A DNA stretch of 64,000 nucleotides from Neobacillus cucumis (GCF_023715505.1 NZ_JAMBOH010000007.1:186001-250000), one strand, 5' to 3'. Positions 1-8,976 are shown, counted from the first letter of the stretch. Numbers and translations: made by a program. Notes: generated from the letters alone by a model not told the origin.

Positions 1-627
1 GAAGGTTGTAAGACGTTCATCCTCAATCCTAACTTTCCCGCTATTCACGTGTTCCTTTTCTTCTCCGCCAATGTACCCAATCCGGTTGTAACCCACGTTC
101 AATAAATGTTTCACTGCTATTTCTGTTGATTTAACAAAATCGATTACCACTGAGTCATAAAGGGTATCATCTGGAGAATGGTTAATATACACAACGTTTT
201 GAATATGATCACTAACTTTTTTTAATGCTGTTTCACTAATTCTGCCAATTACAATCAACCCATCAAAATTATGGATTAGTTGATTAGAGCCTGTTTCATG
301 CAGCCGAAACATACTGCTTGACGTAATTCCTTGCTTTAATAGTTCTTCTTCTACTCCTTGACGAATCGATAAGAAGTAAGGATCACTCATTTCTTCTTCT
401 AATGTTTGGCATAGTAATATCCCAACATGGGGTGTTTTTTTAGCAGCTTCCAAATGTTTTTCGGCTTGTCGTTCGAGGATGGTTTTATAACCGAGTTCCT
501 TTGCAGATTGTAATATGCGTTGTCGGGTCTCCTCTAAAACCGATATGGTCTGATCATTATTCAACACTCTTGAAACAGTTGTGGGAGATACATTTGTCAT
601 ATTTGCTATATCTTTTATTGTCGCCAT
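1..627 (-). CDS. LacI/GalR-family transcriptional regulator (3' end outside window)
   Basis: The protein starts with the LacI-type helix-turn-helix (MATIKDIANMTNVSPTTVSR), followed by the hinge region and the start of a periplasmic-binding-protein-like effector domain (HVGILLCQTLEEE, then FDGLIVIGRIS). About 209 residues lie in the window and the gene runs off the left edge, so the C-terminal part of the effector domain is missing here. The start is the ATG at 625-627. Members of this family repress sugar genes by binding palindromes. The ligand cannot be told from this portion. It is separated by about 380 bp from the small membrane protein and PTS genes, so a link to them is only inferred. 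Confidence 0.9.
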   Translation of the reverse strand, partial: MATIKDIANMTNVSPTTVSRVLNNDQTISVLEETRQRILQSAKELGYKTILERQAEKHLEAAKKTPHVGILLCQTLEEEMSDPYFLSIRQGVEEELLKQGITSSSMFRLHETGSNQLIHNFDGLIVIGRISETALKKVSDHIQNVVYINHSPDDTLYDSVVIDFVKSTEIAVKHLLNVGYNRIGYIGGEEKEHVNSGKVRIEDERLTTF

Positions 628-714
628 CTTAAACCTCTCCACTAATAATTTTACTTATCTTCCATAAAATATCACTAAATCATTTACCATGTTCTACCTT
701 ATGATAGCAACTTT

Positions 715-728
715 TGAAAGGGTTTTCA
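715..728. promoter_or_regulatory. cre/LacI-type palindrome upstream of the LacI-family gene
   Basis: TGAAAGGGTTTTCA is a 14-bp imperfect palindrome that differs from the Bacillus cre consensus TGWAANCGNTNWCA at one fixed position (G for C at position 7). It lies 88 bp upstream of the regulator start, so it could be an autoregulatory operator or a weak CcpA site. Otherwise the 628-970 intergenic stretch shows only AT-rich sequence and no convincing gene. Confidence 0.45.
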
Positions 729-969
729 ATATTATTTTTAGAAAATTTAGTAAAACCATCACCACTATTACTAACGGGTCCTTGTTAAGTCAAACCCTGT
801 TCTATGTAGTGCTTTTACTTCTCTACACTACCAGCAGGCATAGCTAAAAGTTTTCGCAGGATAGGGACAATTAGGATTTTTTAAGTAAAGACCACAAATA
901 ACTCACTAAAATATCAGTGATTTTTTTCCACTATTGCTTAAATCAATAATCAAAAAGGGGGTTGGTATA

Positions 970-1005
970 AAAAGAAAAAGGGGATGGCCCCTACTCGGCC
1001 AACCC
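970..1005 (-). terminator. Intrinsic terminator of the small membrane protein gene
   Basis: A 9-bp stem with one mismatch (981-989 with 997-1005) is followed on the minus strand by a T-rich run. It touches the stop codon of the gene ending at 1006. Confidence 0.75.
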
Positions 1006-1230
1006 CTAGATCTTCTTATCATCTGAAAAATTATATGTTTTTCCGCTCACACTAGAATAAACTTTATTTTTTGTCAAATAGTCAGGCAGTGGAATAGTGT
1101 GATAAAAACGCTTTAACAGTAATGCTAGTGCCAGAGTAGTTATAGACAAACCAATCCTTCCTGTAAGCATACTTAAAATCAACAAAACCACTGCCACAAC
1201 AACAAAGGAGTACCATAACCATTTATTCAT
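1006..1230 (-). CDS. Small two-helix membrane protein of unknown function
   Basis: This 74-residue protein has two hydrophobic segments, about residues 4-21 and 25-40, followed by a polar tail ending DDKKI. It starts at ATG 1228-1230 behind a clear AAAGGAGG ribosome binding site (about 1235-1245). A terminator at its stop codon and another after the IIC gene suggest that it is transcribed on its own. I do not recognise the family. The length, charge pattern and good ribosome binding site make it a real gene, but no function can be assigned. Confidence 0.7.
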   Translation of the reverse strand: MNKWLWYSFVVVAVVLLILSMLTGRIGLSITTLALALLLKRFYHTIPLPDYLTKNKVYSSVSGKTYNFSDDKKI

Positions 1231-1310
1231 TTTCTCTGCCTCCTTTTTTCTTAATAAACAACATTAGAACAGTAGTAACGTAATTGCATTAAACTTGGTA
1301 TTTAGGTATA

Positions 1311-1348
1311 ATTAATATGGGCTCTGCCTCGCCAAAGTTAGAGCCCAT
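1311..1348 (-). terminator. Terminator downstream of the PTS IIC gene
   Basis: A 9-bp perfect stem (1317-1325 with 1340-1348, arms ATGGGCTCT/AGAGCCCAT) is followed on the minus strand by an AT-rich run. It lies about 55 bp past the IIC stop codon and probably ends the PTS operon. Confidence 0.7.
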
Positions 1349-1401
1349 TGGTTTTAAAATATATGATGATTTACCTTTGCTTGGGAGGATTGCCGTTTTG
1401 A

Positions 1402-2769
1402 TTAGGCGATATTCCCAAGTTTTTCATTTTCTTGATCAATTTTTTTGTTTCGAACTTTCATCCCTTTATAGTACCAAACGAACAAACCGAGCCAGACAAT
1501 CGCACCAGCAATACCGATGATTTCGCCGTTTGCTGCATGGGCAAACAGGTAACGGAAGTCAGGATACTCAATCGTGCTCCACGTAATCAATTGGCCACTA
1601 GGAACATCTACTGATTTTGTAGTTTTCGCTAAGTTCGTTACGATTGGTGCGAAACTTGTGGATAGATATAAGAAAACTGGTGTAGTGACAGCCCCTAAGA
1701 TCACCATGCGGAGCAGGTTTCCACCGGTAACAATCATCGCTGGTACAGCCACAGAAAGATTGATAATGCCGGCGAATGGTAATACGTTGTTGCCTGGTAA
1801 TAGAACTGCTAAACCTAACATAACTGGGATTAATAGAATCGTAGTTACCCAAATTTCATTACATCCAGCCATAATCGGCCAGTCAAGACCAATGTAGAAC
1901 TCACGATCTTTGAAGCGTTTTTGCATAAATTCTGAGGTTGCATCAGAAATAGGTGACAACGCTTGCATGAATAGCTTCGATACCATTGGAAAAAGGGTTA
2001 GAGCCGCTGCCCCTTGCACACCTAGAGTTAAGGATTTTGCTACTCCCATCTGAGCAAAAACACCAATTAATACTGCAATAATGAAGCCCATGATATGGTT
2101 CTCAGCAAAAATGCCAAGCCTTTGTTTTAACCAGTTAGCATCAATTTGTTTATTCATTCCCGGAATGAAATCAAGTAACTTATTAAGTGGATATAAAAGA
2201 ACACCAAATAAGTTCATACTGTGTGTAGTAGTTACACCTGGGATTTGGGTTAATTTTTGAATTTGCTTTTGGTTAACATCACTTATTTTAAGCTCCAGCA
2301 CCATTTGTAGGGCTGCCACAACAAAGGCTAATACAACGCTGCCGGAAATGGCTGATACGATAACCGCCGTTAAAATTTTTCCCCATACATTCCATAAATC
2401 TACGTTTAACGTATTCGTCTGTTTAGTGGCTAACATGACTATATTGATGCCGATTTGCAAAGGAAACATTAAGAAGGCAAGGGGCCATGCCCATGCCAGC
2501 GCAGCTAATGCTGTCCAACCGCCGTCAATGGCATTTAACTCAATGCCTGTATTTTTAACAAATTGCTGGGCTGCAGGTCCAATAGAACCCATCATAAAGC
2601 CGATAATTAAGCTCATTCCTACGAAGGCAACGCCTAACGTAATACCTGATGAAAATGCATCTCTGAATTTCATTTTCACGATAAGGCCGACAATAATCAT
2701 AATGATCGGAACAAAAACTGGCGCACCCATATCTAGTATATATTGGAAGATAGATTGAATAATATTCAT
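1402..2769 (-). CDS. PTS galactitol-type transporter subunit IIC
   Basis: This 455-residue polytopic membrane protein fits the GatC (galactitol-family) PTS permease family in length and in its many hydrophobic segments. The N-terminus begins MNIIQSIFQYILDMGAPVF and long helices alternate with loops up to a basic C-terminal tail. It would take up a sugar alcohol or related polyol, which the IIB protein encoded just upstream (28 bp gap) phosphorylates during passage. The gene is probably the last of a transcription unit aldolase-IIB-IIC, because a terminator follows. The family is clear. The actual substrate (galactitol, another hexitol or pentitol, or a ketose) cannot be read from the sequence. 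Confidence 0.85.
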   Translation of the reverse strand: MNIIQSIFQYILDMGAPVFVPIIMIIVGLIVKMKFRDAFSSGITLGVAFVGMSLIIGFMMGSIGPAAQQFVKNTGIELNAIDGGWTALAALAWAWPLAFLMFPLQIGINIVMLATKQTNTLNVDLWNVWGKILTAVIVSAISGSVVLAFVVAALQMVLELKISDVNQKQIQKLTQIPGVTTTHSMNLFGVLLYPLNKLLDFIPGMNKQIDANWLKQRLGIFAENHIMGFIIAVLIGVFAQMGVAKSLTLGVQGAAALTLFPMVSKLFMQALSPISDATSEFMQKRFKDREFYIGLDWPIMAGCNEIWVTTILLIPVMLGLAVLLPGNNVLPFAGIINLSVAVPAMIVTGGNLLRMVILGAVTTPVFLYLSTSFAPIVTNLAKTTKSVDVPSGQLITWSTIEYPDFRYLFAHAANGEIIGIAGAIVWLGLFVWYYKGMKVRNKKIDQENEKLGNIA

Positions 2770-2796
2770 TTATAACCCTCCTATTCTATTCTTAGT

Positions 2797-3072
2797 TTAT
2801 CGAAGAGCATCAATTACTTTTTGTAATTCCTTATCCATACCAACACCCGTTAAGAAGGCAATACCATTACAGACTGGGATCGCGTATTCTTTTTCAGGCT
2901 TCGTAATCGCAATATATACAGAGGCATTTTTTACATACATGTCAAGAGATTTAATATCAACCGCATCGACTTGGGCTGGAACATTCTTTTCTTTTAACAA
3001 TCTTTGCACCTTAGAAGCAACCGTTTGGGATGTAGCAACACCTGAACCACACGCAACAATAACTCGTTTCAT
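2797..3072 (-). CDS. PTS galactitol-type IIB component
   Basis: This 91-residue cytosolic protein begins MKRVIVACGSGVATSQTVAS. Cys8 lies in the CGSGVATS loop typical of GatB-like IIB domains and is the expected phosphorylation site. It receives phosphate from the IIA protein and passes it to the sugar bound by the IIC permease, whose gene follows after 27 bp. Full length for the family, with a good ribosome binding site (GGGGAGGAA) before the ATG. Confidence 0.9.
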   Translation of the reverse strand: MKRVIVACGSGVATSQTVASKVQRLLKEKNVPAQVDAVDIKSLDMYVKNASVYIAITKPEKEYAIPVCNGIAFLTGVGMDKELQKVIDALR

Positions 3073-3135
3073 TATAAATTCCTCCCCAATATTAAATAAG
3101 TTATAGTAATTTTTTCAGAAAACTCACAATACTAA

Positions 3136-3834
3136 TTATAGATTCGACTTTTTTACTTGACCATAGCCTTTAAAACGATCGACCATCATTTCCATTTCCT
3201 CATCATCTAGAATCACTGGTTCCCCAATCGACTTTGCCTGCCAATATAACCGAGCACAGAATTCCAGCTGCTCTGTAATCGCAAAGGCTTCATCTAATGT
3301 TTTACCGACTACATTAATTCCATGATTTGCTAGAAGAACTGCTTTTCTGCCTTCCATTGCTTTTAATGCATTTTCAGCCAGTTCCGTCGTTCCGTAAGTA
3401 GCATACTCCGCACATTTAATATCTTTTCCCCCCGCATGGGCAACAAGATAATCGACTGCGGGTAAATTCCATCTCAAGCAGGAAATGGTTGTCGCATATA
3501 AGGCATGGGTATGAATCATCGCGGAAACATCATCACGGTTTCGATAGACAATCGCATGCATCTCATATTCACTAGAAGGCTTTAATGACCCGTCTATCAC
3601 ATTTCCGTCTAAATCCATAATAACGACATCCTCTGGAAGCATTTCTAAGTATTCAATGCCGCTCGGCTTGATCGCAAGTAACCCTCTTTCTTTATTAAAA
3701 ATACTTAGATTCCCACCCGTTCCAGTTGTTAATCCACTGGTAATCAGTTTCTTTCCATATTGGACGATTGTCTCTCTTTCATCCTTCATTAGTAACAAAG
3801 TTTCAGCTGACAATAGTTTTGTCTCTCCCTTCAT
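3136..3834 (-). CDS. Class II aldolase (AraD/FucA family), copy 1
   Basis: This 232-residue protein belongs to the zinc-dependent class II aldolase/adducin family (L-fuculose-1-phosphate aldolase, L-ribulose-5-phosphate epimerase). Visible are GTGGNLSIF near residue 40, the acidic residue in SSEYEMHAIVYRN, the HTH zinc pair in MIHTHALYATT and the later zinc histidine in LLANHGINVVG. All expected metal ligands are present. It stands 64 bp upstream of the IIB gene and would split the phosphorylated sugar made by the PTS. A cre box lies 110 bp upstream. A second aldolase of the same family is encoded 0.6 kb upstream but is clearly divergent in sequence. Confidence 0.88.
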   Translation of the reverse strand: MKGETKLLSAETLLLMKDERETIVQYGKKLITSGLTTGTGGNLSIFNKERGLLAIKPSGIEYLEMLPEDVVIMDLDGNVIDGSLKPSSEYEMHAIVYRNRDDVSAMIHTHALYATTISCLRWNLPAVDYLVAHAGGKDIKCAEYATYGTTELAENALKAMEGRKAVLLANHGINVVGKTLDEAFAITEQLEFCARLYWQAKSIGEPVILDDEEMEMMVDRFKGYGQVKKSNL

Positions 3835-3943
3835 TAGATATTCCCATCCTATTCCTGCCTAGTATTTACCTCCCAAAGTTTTCAATCATTGTAAATATTA
3901 AACTTGTTCCGTATCTTAATCATAACTGATATTTTTGATTTTT

Positions 3944-3957
3944 TGAAAACGATTTCA
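3944..3957. promoter_or_regulatory. Perfect cre box (CcpA operator)
   Basis: TGAAAACGATTTCA matches the cre consensus TGWAANCGNTNWCA at every fixed position. It lies in the 288-bp gap (3835-4122) between the HPr-like gene and the aldolase-IIB-IIC unit, where a separate promoter would be expected. This suggests glucose repression of the downstream half of the PTS locus. Confidence 0.75.
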
Positions 3958-4122
3958 TCCCAAATTTTAAGCGAGTGATTGCGCAAACTTGTGATGAATT
4001 TAGAACAAAAACCCATTGAGCATTTCGGCAAATAATCCAGTCATTTAAGGATCTCTCTCGCTAATAAAAGAAAATTTAGCATCCGCCACAAATACTAACG
4101 AATGCTAATTACATTTTTCTAA

Positions 4123-4383
4123 TCAAATAGAATCAGAGAAAAAGGTGCCGCCGATAGCAATACCCTCTTTTTCAATTACATCTTGCAGTGAAGCTAGTGC
4201 TCGCTCAGCATTTTTTCGAATTGCGAGGGCCAAAACACCTAAAATCGATTTTAAGTTTGCGGACCTATCATTATAGTGAATCTGGAAGGCAGACTTGAAC
4301 TGGCTGGAAGTATGAACTAATACTGTTGCGGGGCGGGCATGGATCCCCGCCGCATCCGTTACTCTAAAGATACTTTCAGGCAT
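4123..4383 (-). CDS. HPr-family phosphocarrier, internally shortened
   Basis: This 86-residue protein keeps the HPr hallmarks: His15 in GIHARPATVLV, the site phosphorylated by enzyme I, and Ser46 in NLKSILGV, the site used by HPr kinase. Compared from memory with B. subtilis HPr (88 aa), it matches well through about residue 60 (LAIRKNAE). It then skips roughly a dozen residues that form the fourth beta-strand (around EITISASGADE), rejoins at the last helix (ALASLQDVIEKEGI) and adds an unrelated tail (GGTFFSDSI). It lies 12 bp after the second aldolase gene, so it is co-transcribed with the PTS genes. It may be a dedicated phosphocarrier, a regulatory decoy, or a decaying gene. Confidence 0.8.
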   Translation of the reverse strand: MPESIFRVTDAAGIHARPATVLVHTSSQFKSAFQIHYNDRSANLKSILGVLALAIRKNAERALASLQDVIEKEGIAIGGTFFSDSI

Positions 4384-4395
4384 TCAACATTTCTC

Positions 4396-5046
4396 CTATT
4401 CTTCCAAATTGTACGCAAATTCTTTTTCCACAGAATTAGGATTGTAAATGCCAAGTGCTTGAAATAGTTTGGCATGAATGTTGACATAAGCGTTATATTC
4501 AATACGCTCTAACATATCATAGGCTTTACGCAAAGTTGTATCGACCACTAAAATTCCGTGTTCACGTAACAAAGTAGCTACTGGCAGTGTATCCTTGCGT
4601 GTTTCCATATAGGATCTTACAGTCTCAGCTAGTTCCACACTTGTTGCTGGTGCAAATTTTAAAGTCTTAATTTCACCTAATTTACGAGTGGCTTCTGTCA
4701 AATGAGGGAGATCTAATCCCAGTGAGGCAAACACCATTGATTCCTTCGGGTGAGCATGAACAACGGCTCCCGCTTCAGGAATAGTATCAAATACAGCACA
4801 GTGCATGTTGAACTCGCGCGTCACTTTTCCGTTTCCTTCATAAACGTTTCCTTCCCTATCAATGACAAGAATATCTTCAGGAGTTAATCGACAAAACTTC
4901 GCCTGTGACATAAGAGTTGGGGTCATAATAAAATGCTTATCACTCACTTTAACACTAATATTTCCGCCAGCCGCATTCGTGTTAAAACGGTCAAACATCA
5001 TTTTCGTTACTTCACATAGGTCCTTACGCTCTTCATAGTACAACAT
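4396..5046 (-). CDS. Class II aldolase (AraD/FucA family), copy 2
   Basis: This 216-residue protein begins at ATG 5044-5046 (MLYYEERKDLCEVTKMMFDR), chosen because GGGAG stands 8 bases before it. An upstream in-frame start at 5070 lacks this. Family features are NAAGGNISVKV near the N-terminus, REFNMH with the catalytic acid, VVHAHPKESMVF with two zinc histidines, and LREHGILVVD with the third. It overlaps the end of the PfkB gene by 14 bp, which implies translational coupling. Its neighbours indicate cleavage of a PTS-derived, PfkB-phosphorylated ketose phosphate to dihydroxyacetone phosphate and an aldehyde. The precise substrate is unknown. Confidence 0.88.
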   Translation of the reverse strand: MLYYEERKDLCEVTKMMFDRFNTNAAGGNISVKVSDKHFIMTPTLMSQAKFCRLTPEDILVIDREGNVYEGNGKVTREFNMHCAVFDTIPEAGAVVHAHPKESMVFASLGLDLPHLTEATRKLGEIKTLKFAPATSVELAETVRSYMETRKDTLPVATLLREHGILVVDTTLRKAYDMLERIEYNAYVNIHAKLFQALGIYNPNSVEKEFAYNLEE

Positions 5047-5992
5047 ATTTATCACTCCCGATGATTTCAATTTTAACTTCTTTTTCTAGTTCTGCCGCCT
5101 GTTCTAAGGAAAAATCCGAACTACTTTGCTTAGTAGCCTTCGAAGCACCCAATGCAGTCGCAAATCTGAAGATTTCATCAAGCTTACTATTCTGGCTTAA
5201 TTTAGCTGTCACGCCGCCAACAAACACATCACCACAGCCTGTATCATTAACCTCTTTCACCTCTGGCGGTGTAACTCGATAAATGGTTTTCTGATGGCCT
5301 ACTAAACTACCTTTTTGGCCCAACGAAATAACAACATATTCAATACCGGAATTTAACAGTTTTTGAATTTCCAAAGCATAACTATCCAAAGTGGTTAATT
5401 TCTTTCCGACCAGCTCCTGAAATTCGAACTCATTCGGCTTAATCATCGTAGGCTTTAGTTCAACGGCTGCCTTTAAATAATCACCTGCCGCATCTACTAT
5501 TATTTTTCCCTTTTGTGTTTGAACCGTTTCAAGAATAATCTTATACTTTTCAACATCAATACCCGCCGGCGGACTACCGGCAAAAACGACAATATCATTC
5601 TTTTTTACAGAGGTTTGCAATTTATAAATTAACTTTTCAAACGATTCATCCTTAATGGTAAAACCCTTGTCGGTAATCATGTAGCTCCCTTTGCCAGACT
5701 CATCAATTAATATAAGACTTTCCCTTGTAGAGCTGCCTTCCTGCTCAATAAACTCACAAGTGACGTCCTTTTTCTCCAATTGATTAATGAGGACACTTTT
5801 ATTAGAAGCCCCGACGAACCCTGTCGCAATATTATTGATGGAAAGGCTTGATAGAACCACAGATACATGTGTGGCCTTCCCGCCAATATCATAAGAGATA
5901 TCATTCATTTTATTATTATGCTTTCGAGTGAGTTCACCCTTAATATGCACGATTCGATCAATAGCCGTATTTAGCGTAACCGTATAAATCAT
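5033..5992 (-). CDS. PfkB-family phosphosugar kinase (1-phosphofructokinase/tagatose-6-phosphate kinase type)
   Basis: This 319-residue ribokinase/PfkB-superfamily protein has the FruK/LacC-type N-terminus (MIYTVTLNTAIDRIVHIKGE), the glycine-rich GGKATHVSVVLSSL segment, PNEFEF, and the signature NDTGCGDVFVGGV near residue 250 with the catalytic Asp. It would phosphorylate the sugar phosphate made by the PTS, giving a bisphosphate for the class II aldolase encoded next, whose start it overlaps. A gap of about 135 bp separates it from the IIA gene. It is of normal length. Kinases of this subgroup act on fructose-1-P, tagatose-6-P or similar, and sequence alone does not decide between them. Confidence 0.85.
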   Translation of the reverse strand: MIYTVTLNTAIDRIVHIKGELTRKHNNKMNDISYDIGGKATHVSVVLSSLSINNIATGFVGASNKSVLINQLEKKDVTCEFIEQEGSSTRESLILIDESGKGSYMITDKGFTIKDESFEKLIYKLQTSVKKNDIVVFAGSPPAGIDVEKYKIILETVQTQKGKIIVDAAGDYLKAAVELKPTMIKPNEFEFQELVGKKLTTLDSYALEIQKLLNSGIEYVVISLGQKGSLVGHQKTIYRVTPPEVKEVNDTGCGDVFVGGVTAKLSQNSKLDEIFRFATALGASKATKQSSSDFSLEQAAELEKEVKIEIIGSDKYVVL

Positions 5993-6127
5993 CTAATATC
6001 CCGTCCCCGTTACAAGGATGTGAACACTTTCTTTAAAAACAGTTGTAAAAAAGTAAATCTTTTAATATGATAGAATTGAATTTTTATATTTTTTCTCTAT
6101 TTTGGTAAGATTATTTCTTACCCTTTT

Positions 6128-6595
6128 TTATGCCACGCTAGTTTCCAGAATGGATAATATCTGCGTTTTCTCTGTTTCAATCAGCAGTTGATCCATGACG
6201 TCTTTGTTCATAAACATATCGATTAATTTTTGTAAAAGTGCTACCTGCGATCCCCCTTTCTTCAAACCTAAAACAAAAATTAATTGAGCTTGAACAGTTT
6301 GATCATCTGTCCCCATTTCAAAGAATTCAATTTTCTGCTCCGGCCGAATCATCGCAATAAAAGGTTTAATGATATTCTCCGGATCCGTATGTGGGATGGC
6401 AACATGATATGGTTCTGTTCTGAGCCCAGTAGGATATTTCTCCTCTCGGCTGATCAACGCTTCTTTAAAGTTAGCGGTCACATACCCTTTTTCATTAAGA
6501 AAAAGAGAAATGTCATCAAAAAACTCATACTTGGATGTACATTGTAAATTAGTCAAGATTAAATCTTGGTCAAATAGCTGCGAAAATAATTCCAT
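6128..6595 (-). CDS. PTS IIA component (fructose/mannitol family)
   Basis: This is a 155-residue EIIA type-2 domain. The start is placed at ATG 6593-6595 (MELFSQLFDQDLILTNLQ) because GGGGTGAG precedes it. A TTG further upstream at 6631 has no such support. The phospho-accepting histidine is in HVAIPHTDPENI (about residue 68). It passes phosphate from HPr to the IIB protein. It follows the PRD regulator gene by about 100 bp and precedes the kinase gene, so the PTS components are split across the locus (IIA here, IIB and IIC 3-4 kb away). Confidence 0.87.
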   Translation of the reverse strand: MELFSQLFDQDLILTNLQCTSKYEFFDDISLFLNEKGYVTANFKEALISREEKYPTGLRTEPYHVAIPHTDPENIIKPFIAMIRPEQKIEFFEMGTDDQTVQAQLIFVLGLKKGGSQVALLQKLIDMFMNKDVMDQLLIETEKTQILSILETSVA

Positions 6596-6698
6596 AACTC
6601 TTCTCACCCCAAAATAATAAACTGAATTCAACTGACATGTAAGGTGCTGTAAATGTAGATGCTCTTACAAGCATCCCCCCTTTCAATTAAAACTATTT

Positions 6699-8753
6699 TC
6701 ACTTTGAATACTCTTCAATAACGGAGAGTATATCACGTTTGCATTCAGCCTCTGTTATTTGTTGAATATTAGCTTCTTCTGCTAAGAGATCATTTAATTG
6801 CATGAGCGCTTTGAGATGGTTTTTTCGATCCACTGCGGCAATGATGATAAAGATCCGAACCGGGTATCCCTCTAAATCCACCTCTTCCTCCAACCTTAAT
6901 AAACTCATCGAAATTCGGTTCACTCCATCTTCAGGTGCAGCATGAGGAATGGCCACCTTTGGTGCAATAACAATGTATGGCTCATTTTTTTGAATCATAT
7001 TAATCATCGCATCCACGTATGCAGGTGTAATTGCCTTGGACTCTATCAATGGTGCTGAAGCCATGCGAACAGCCTCTTGCCAGCTGGTTGCCTTCTTCCC
7101 TAGTAAAATATGATTCTCCGGGATTACCTCACTTAACGAGGGCTTAAAATCTCCTTGCTCAGGAATCATCACATTGGATTGTTTTTCTAAAAAGAAGTCC
7201 TTGAGATGTCTTTTCAAAGTAGATTTATCCTGGATAATTGTATTTTGTTCAATTAAGTTGATAAGATCATCTATGTTGATATTAAGCGGGTTATAGCCAT
7301 TTAGCTCTTGATAGACTCTAACTTTTAAACGATATTTTTCATCATTTGAAAGCAACGGCTTTACTAAAAATAATTTTTTATCAGTCTTTATAAAGGTAGT
7401 TGAGAAAACAAGGTCATAGTCTAGCTTATAGTCCTCAAAGTCACGAAGGGAAATATGATCCAGGAATAACATTTCCGGAAACAAACCTCTTAAGGATTCA
7501 TATAACAGCTTTGATACTGAGATACCATTGGGGCATACAACAATGGCCATCTTTCTAGTCGAAATCTCGTCTCCCTGGCGGAGAAGCCATGATCCGAGCA
7601 ACATGGTAATGTAGGCCGATTCGTTCTCAGGAATCCCAAATCCAAATACCTCTTCAAGCGGACTTAGCGTTTTCATTACGAGATGATGCAACTCCCCGTG
7701 CTCCTCTAAGACAGATTCAAGAAGTAGGTTTTCAACCGTTAATTGATATTTAATCCGGTAAAGAGCGGGTTTTAAATGTAAATATAATCGATTGACTAGG
7801 TCATCTCTATCATGGAAAATAACACAGGCTAATTTTTCAAAATTATTAACCATTTTCACTATCGCATCAATAAGCCCGTATCCTCCGGCTGATTCGTGAT
7901 TTTCGACTGAAGATACACTCGATGTTAAAAGTTGCAGGGTTATAAATAATAACTCTTTTTCATCGAACTCATTATGATTAACTAGTAGTTCATCAACTGC
8001 CTTGTATTCCTCTGTATTCAGTAAATCCTGGTAGTAGGTTTCAACCATCTTTTGCTGCCTGATTCGGCGAATTATGAGGGCTAGAGTATATGGAAGTTCC
8101 TCCAGCTTCTCATCTGTAAAACGGATTTTTAGCCGCTGTTCAATTTTTTCAAGCCGCCCTCGCAACGTTTGGATTTCGTCCTCGGATAATCCTAATATCT
8201 CAACAAACCAAAGCTTGCCATTTGGTGTTTGGAGCATTTGATGTACAAGCTTGATTATGATTTGCCGCTTTTCTAATTCGTTACCTTCAATAAAATAGCC
8301 AGCTTTCCGGGTGTAAGTTACACTCAGCCTTGACTCCTCTACAATGGAAGCGACTCCTTTTAAATCGTTTAATACCGTGTTTCTGCTCACTTTTAAGGCA
8401 GAGGATAAATGAAACAAGGATAGTGGTTCCTCTCGGATTAAAAGCATTAAGACAATTAACTTTCTTCTTTCTATATCAGATATCACATAGTCATTTGGTT
8501 TAGATGTTTCCTTTACTAATTCAGGAAAGGTCTCTCGAACGGCCTCGTCAACGAAAATGCCAGCTTGACGTCCTTTTTGTAAGTTAGGCATTCGGTTACT
8601 TTTCAGCCAATCATCAATTTTTCCGAGACTGTAATTTACTTGGTATCGGGAGATGTTACATTTCTTTTGCAGGTCTGAAATCTTCACACCAGGCATGATC
8701 ATGATTTCTTTTAGTAATATGAGTGATCTTTCATCGAGCTGCACCCTACTCAC
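6699..8753 (-). CDS. PRD-domain transcriptional regulator with IIB- and IIA-like domains
   Basis: This 684-residue multidomain regulator is of the MtlR/LicR type. An N-terminal HTH (KISDLQKKCNISRYQVNYSL) and a second HTH (PLSLFHLSSALKVSRNTVLND) are followed by two PRD domains, a IIB-like domain around residues 410-500 (MAIVVCPNGISVSKLLYESL) and a IIA type-2 domain with its histidine in VAIPHAAPEDG (near residue 601). In this family HPr and IIA/IIB phosphorylation of PRD histidines reports sugar transport and glucose status, so it should activate the PTS operon downstream. It starts at GTG 8751-8753 after AAGGAAGGGAA. It is first in the minus-strand series, with the IIA gene about 100 bp downstream. 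Confidence 0.88.
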   Translation of the reverse strand: MSRVQLDERSLILLKEIMIMPGVKISDLQKKCNISRYQVNYSLGKIDDWLKSNRMPNLQKGRQAGIFVDEAVRETFPELVKETSKPNDYVISDIERRKLIVLMLLIREEPLSLFHLSSALKVSRNTVLNDLKGVASIVEESRLSVTYTRKAGYFIEGNELEKRQIIIKLVHQMLQTPNGKLWFVEILGLSEDEIQTLRGRLEKIEQRLKIRFTDEKLEELPYTLALIIRRIRQQKMVETYYQDLLNTEEYKAVDELLVNHNEFDEKELLFITLQLLTSSVSSVENHESAGGYGLIDAIVKMVNNFEKLACVIFHDRDDLVNRLYLHLKPALYRIKYQLTVENLLLESVLEEHGELHHLVMKTLSPLEEVFGFGIPENESAYITMLLGSWLLRQGDEISTRKMAIVVCPNGISVSKLLYESLRGLFPEMLFLDHISLRDFEDYKLDYDLVFSTTFIKTDKKLFLVKPLLSNDEKYRLKVRVYQELNGYNPLNINIDDLINLIEQNTIIQDKSTLKRHLKDFFLEKQSNVMIPEQGDFKPSLSEVIPENHILLGKKATSWQEAVRMASAPLIESKAITPAYVDAMINMIQKNEPYIVIAPKVAIPHAAPEDGVNRISMSLLRLEEEVDLEGYPVRIFIIIAAVDRKNHLKALMQLNDLLAEEANIQQITEAECKRDILSVIEEYSK

Positions 8754-8946
8754 TTCCCTTCCTTACTATTGATTGTAAAACAAATAACGCTCTCATTGTA
8801 CACGTTTTCATCCCGATTTTTCCTTATACTGTTGCACATCATTGTGACAAAGACCTGGTTACACCCAACTAACCGCATTGTTAAGAAAGATACTGCCTTA
8901 TAATCGGGAGCTATAGTAATAATTCGGTGTTCAATCCATATATATA

Positions 8947-8976
8947 AAGGCCAACCAGAAATGCCTGGTTGGCCTT
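8947..8976 (-). terminator. Strong 12-bp hairpin terminator
   Basis: AAGGCCAACCAG at 8947-8958 pairs perfectly with 8965-8976 around a 6-base loop. On the minus strand a TTTATATATA run follows. It ends the IDEAL-domain gene (stop at 9012) and insulates the PRD regulator. Confidence 0.75.
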
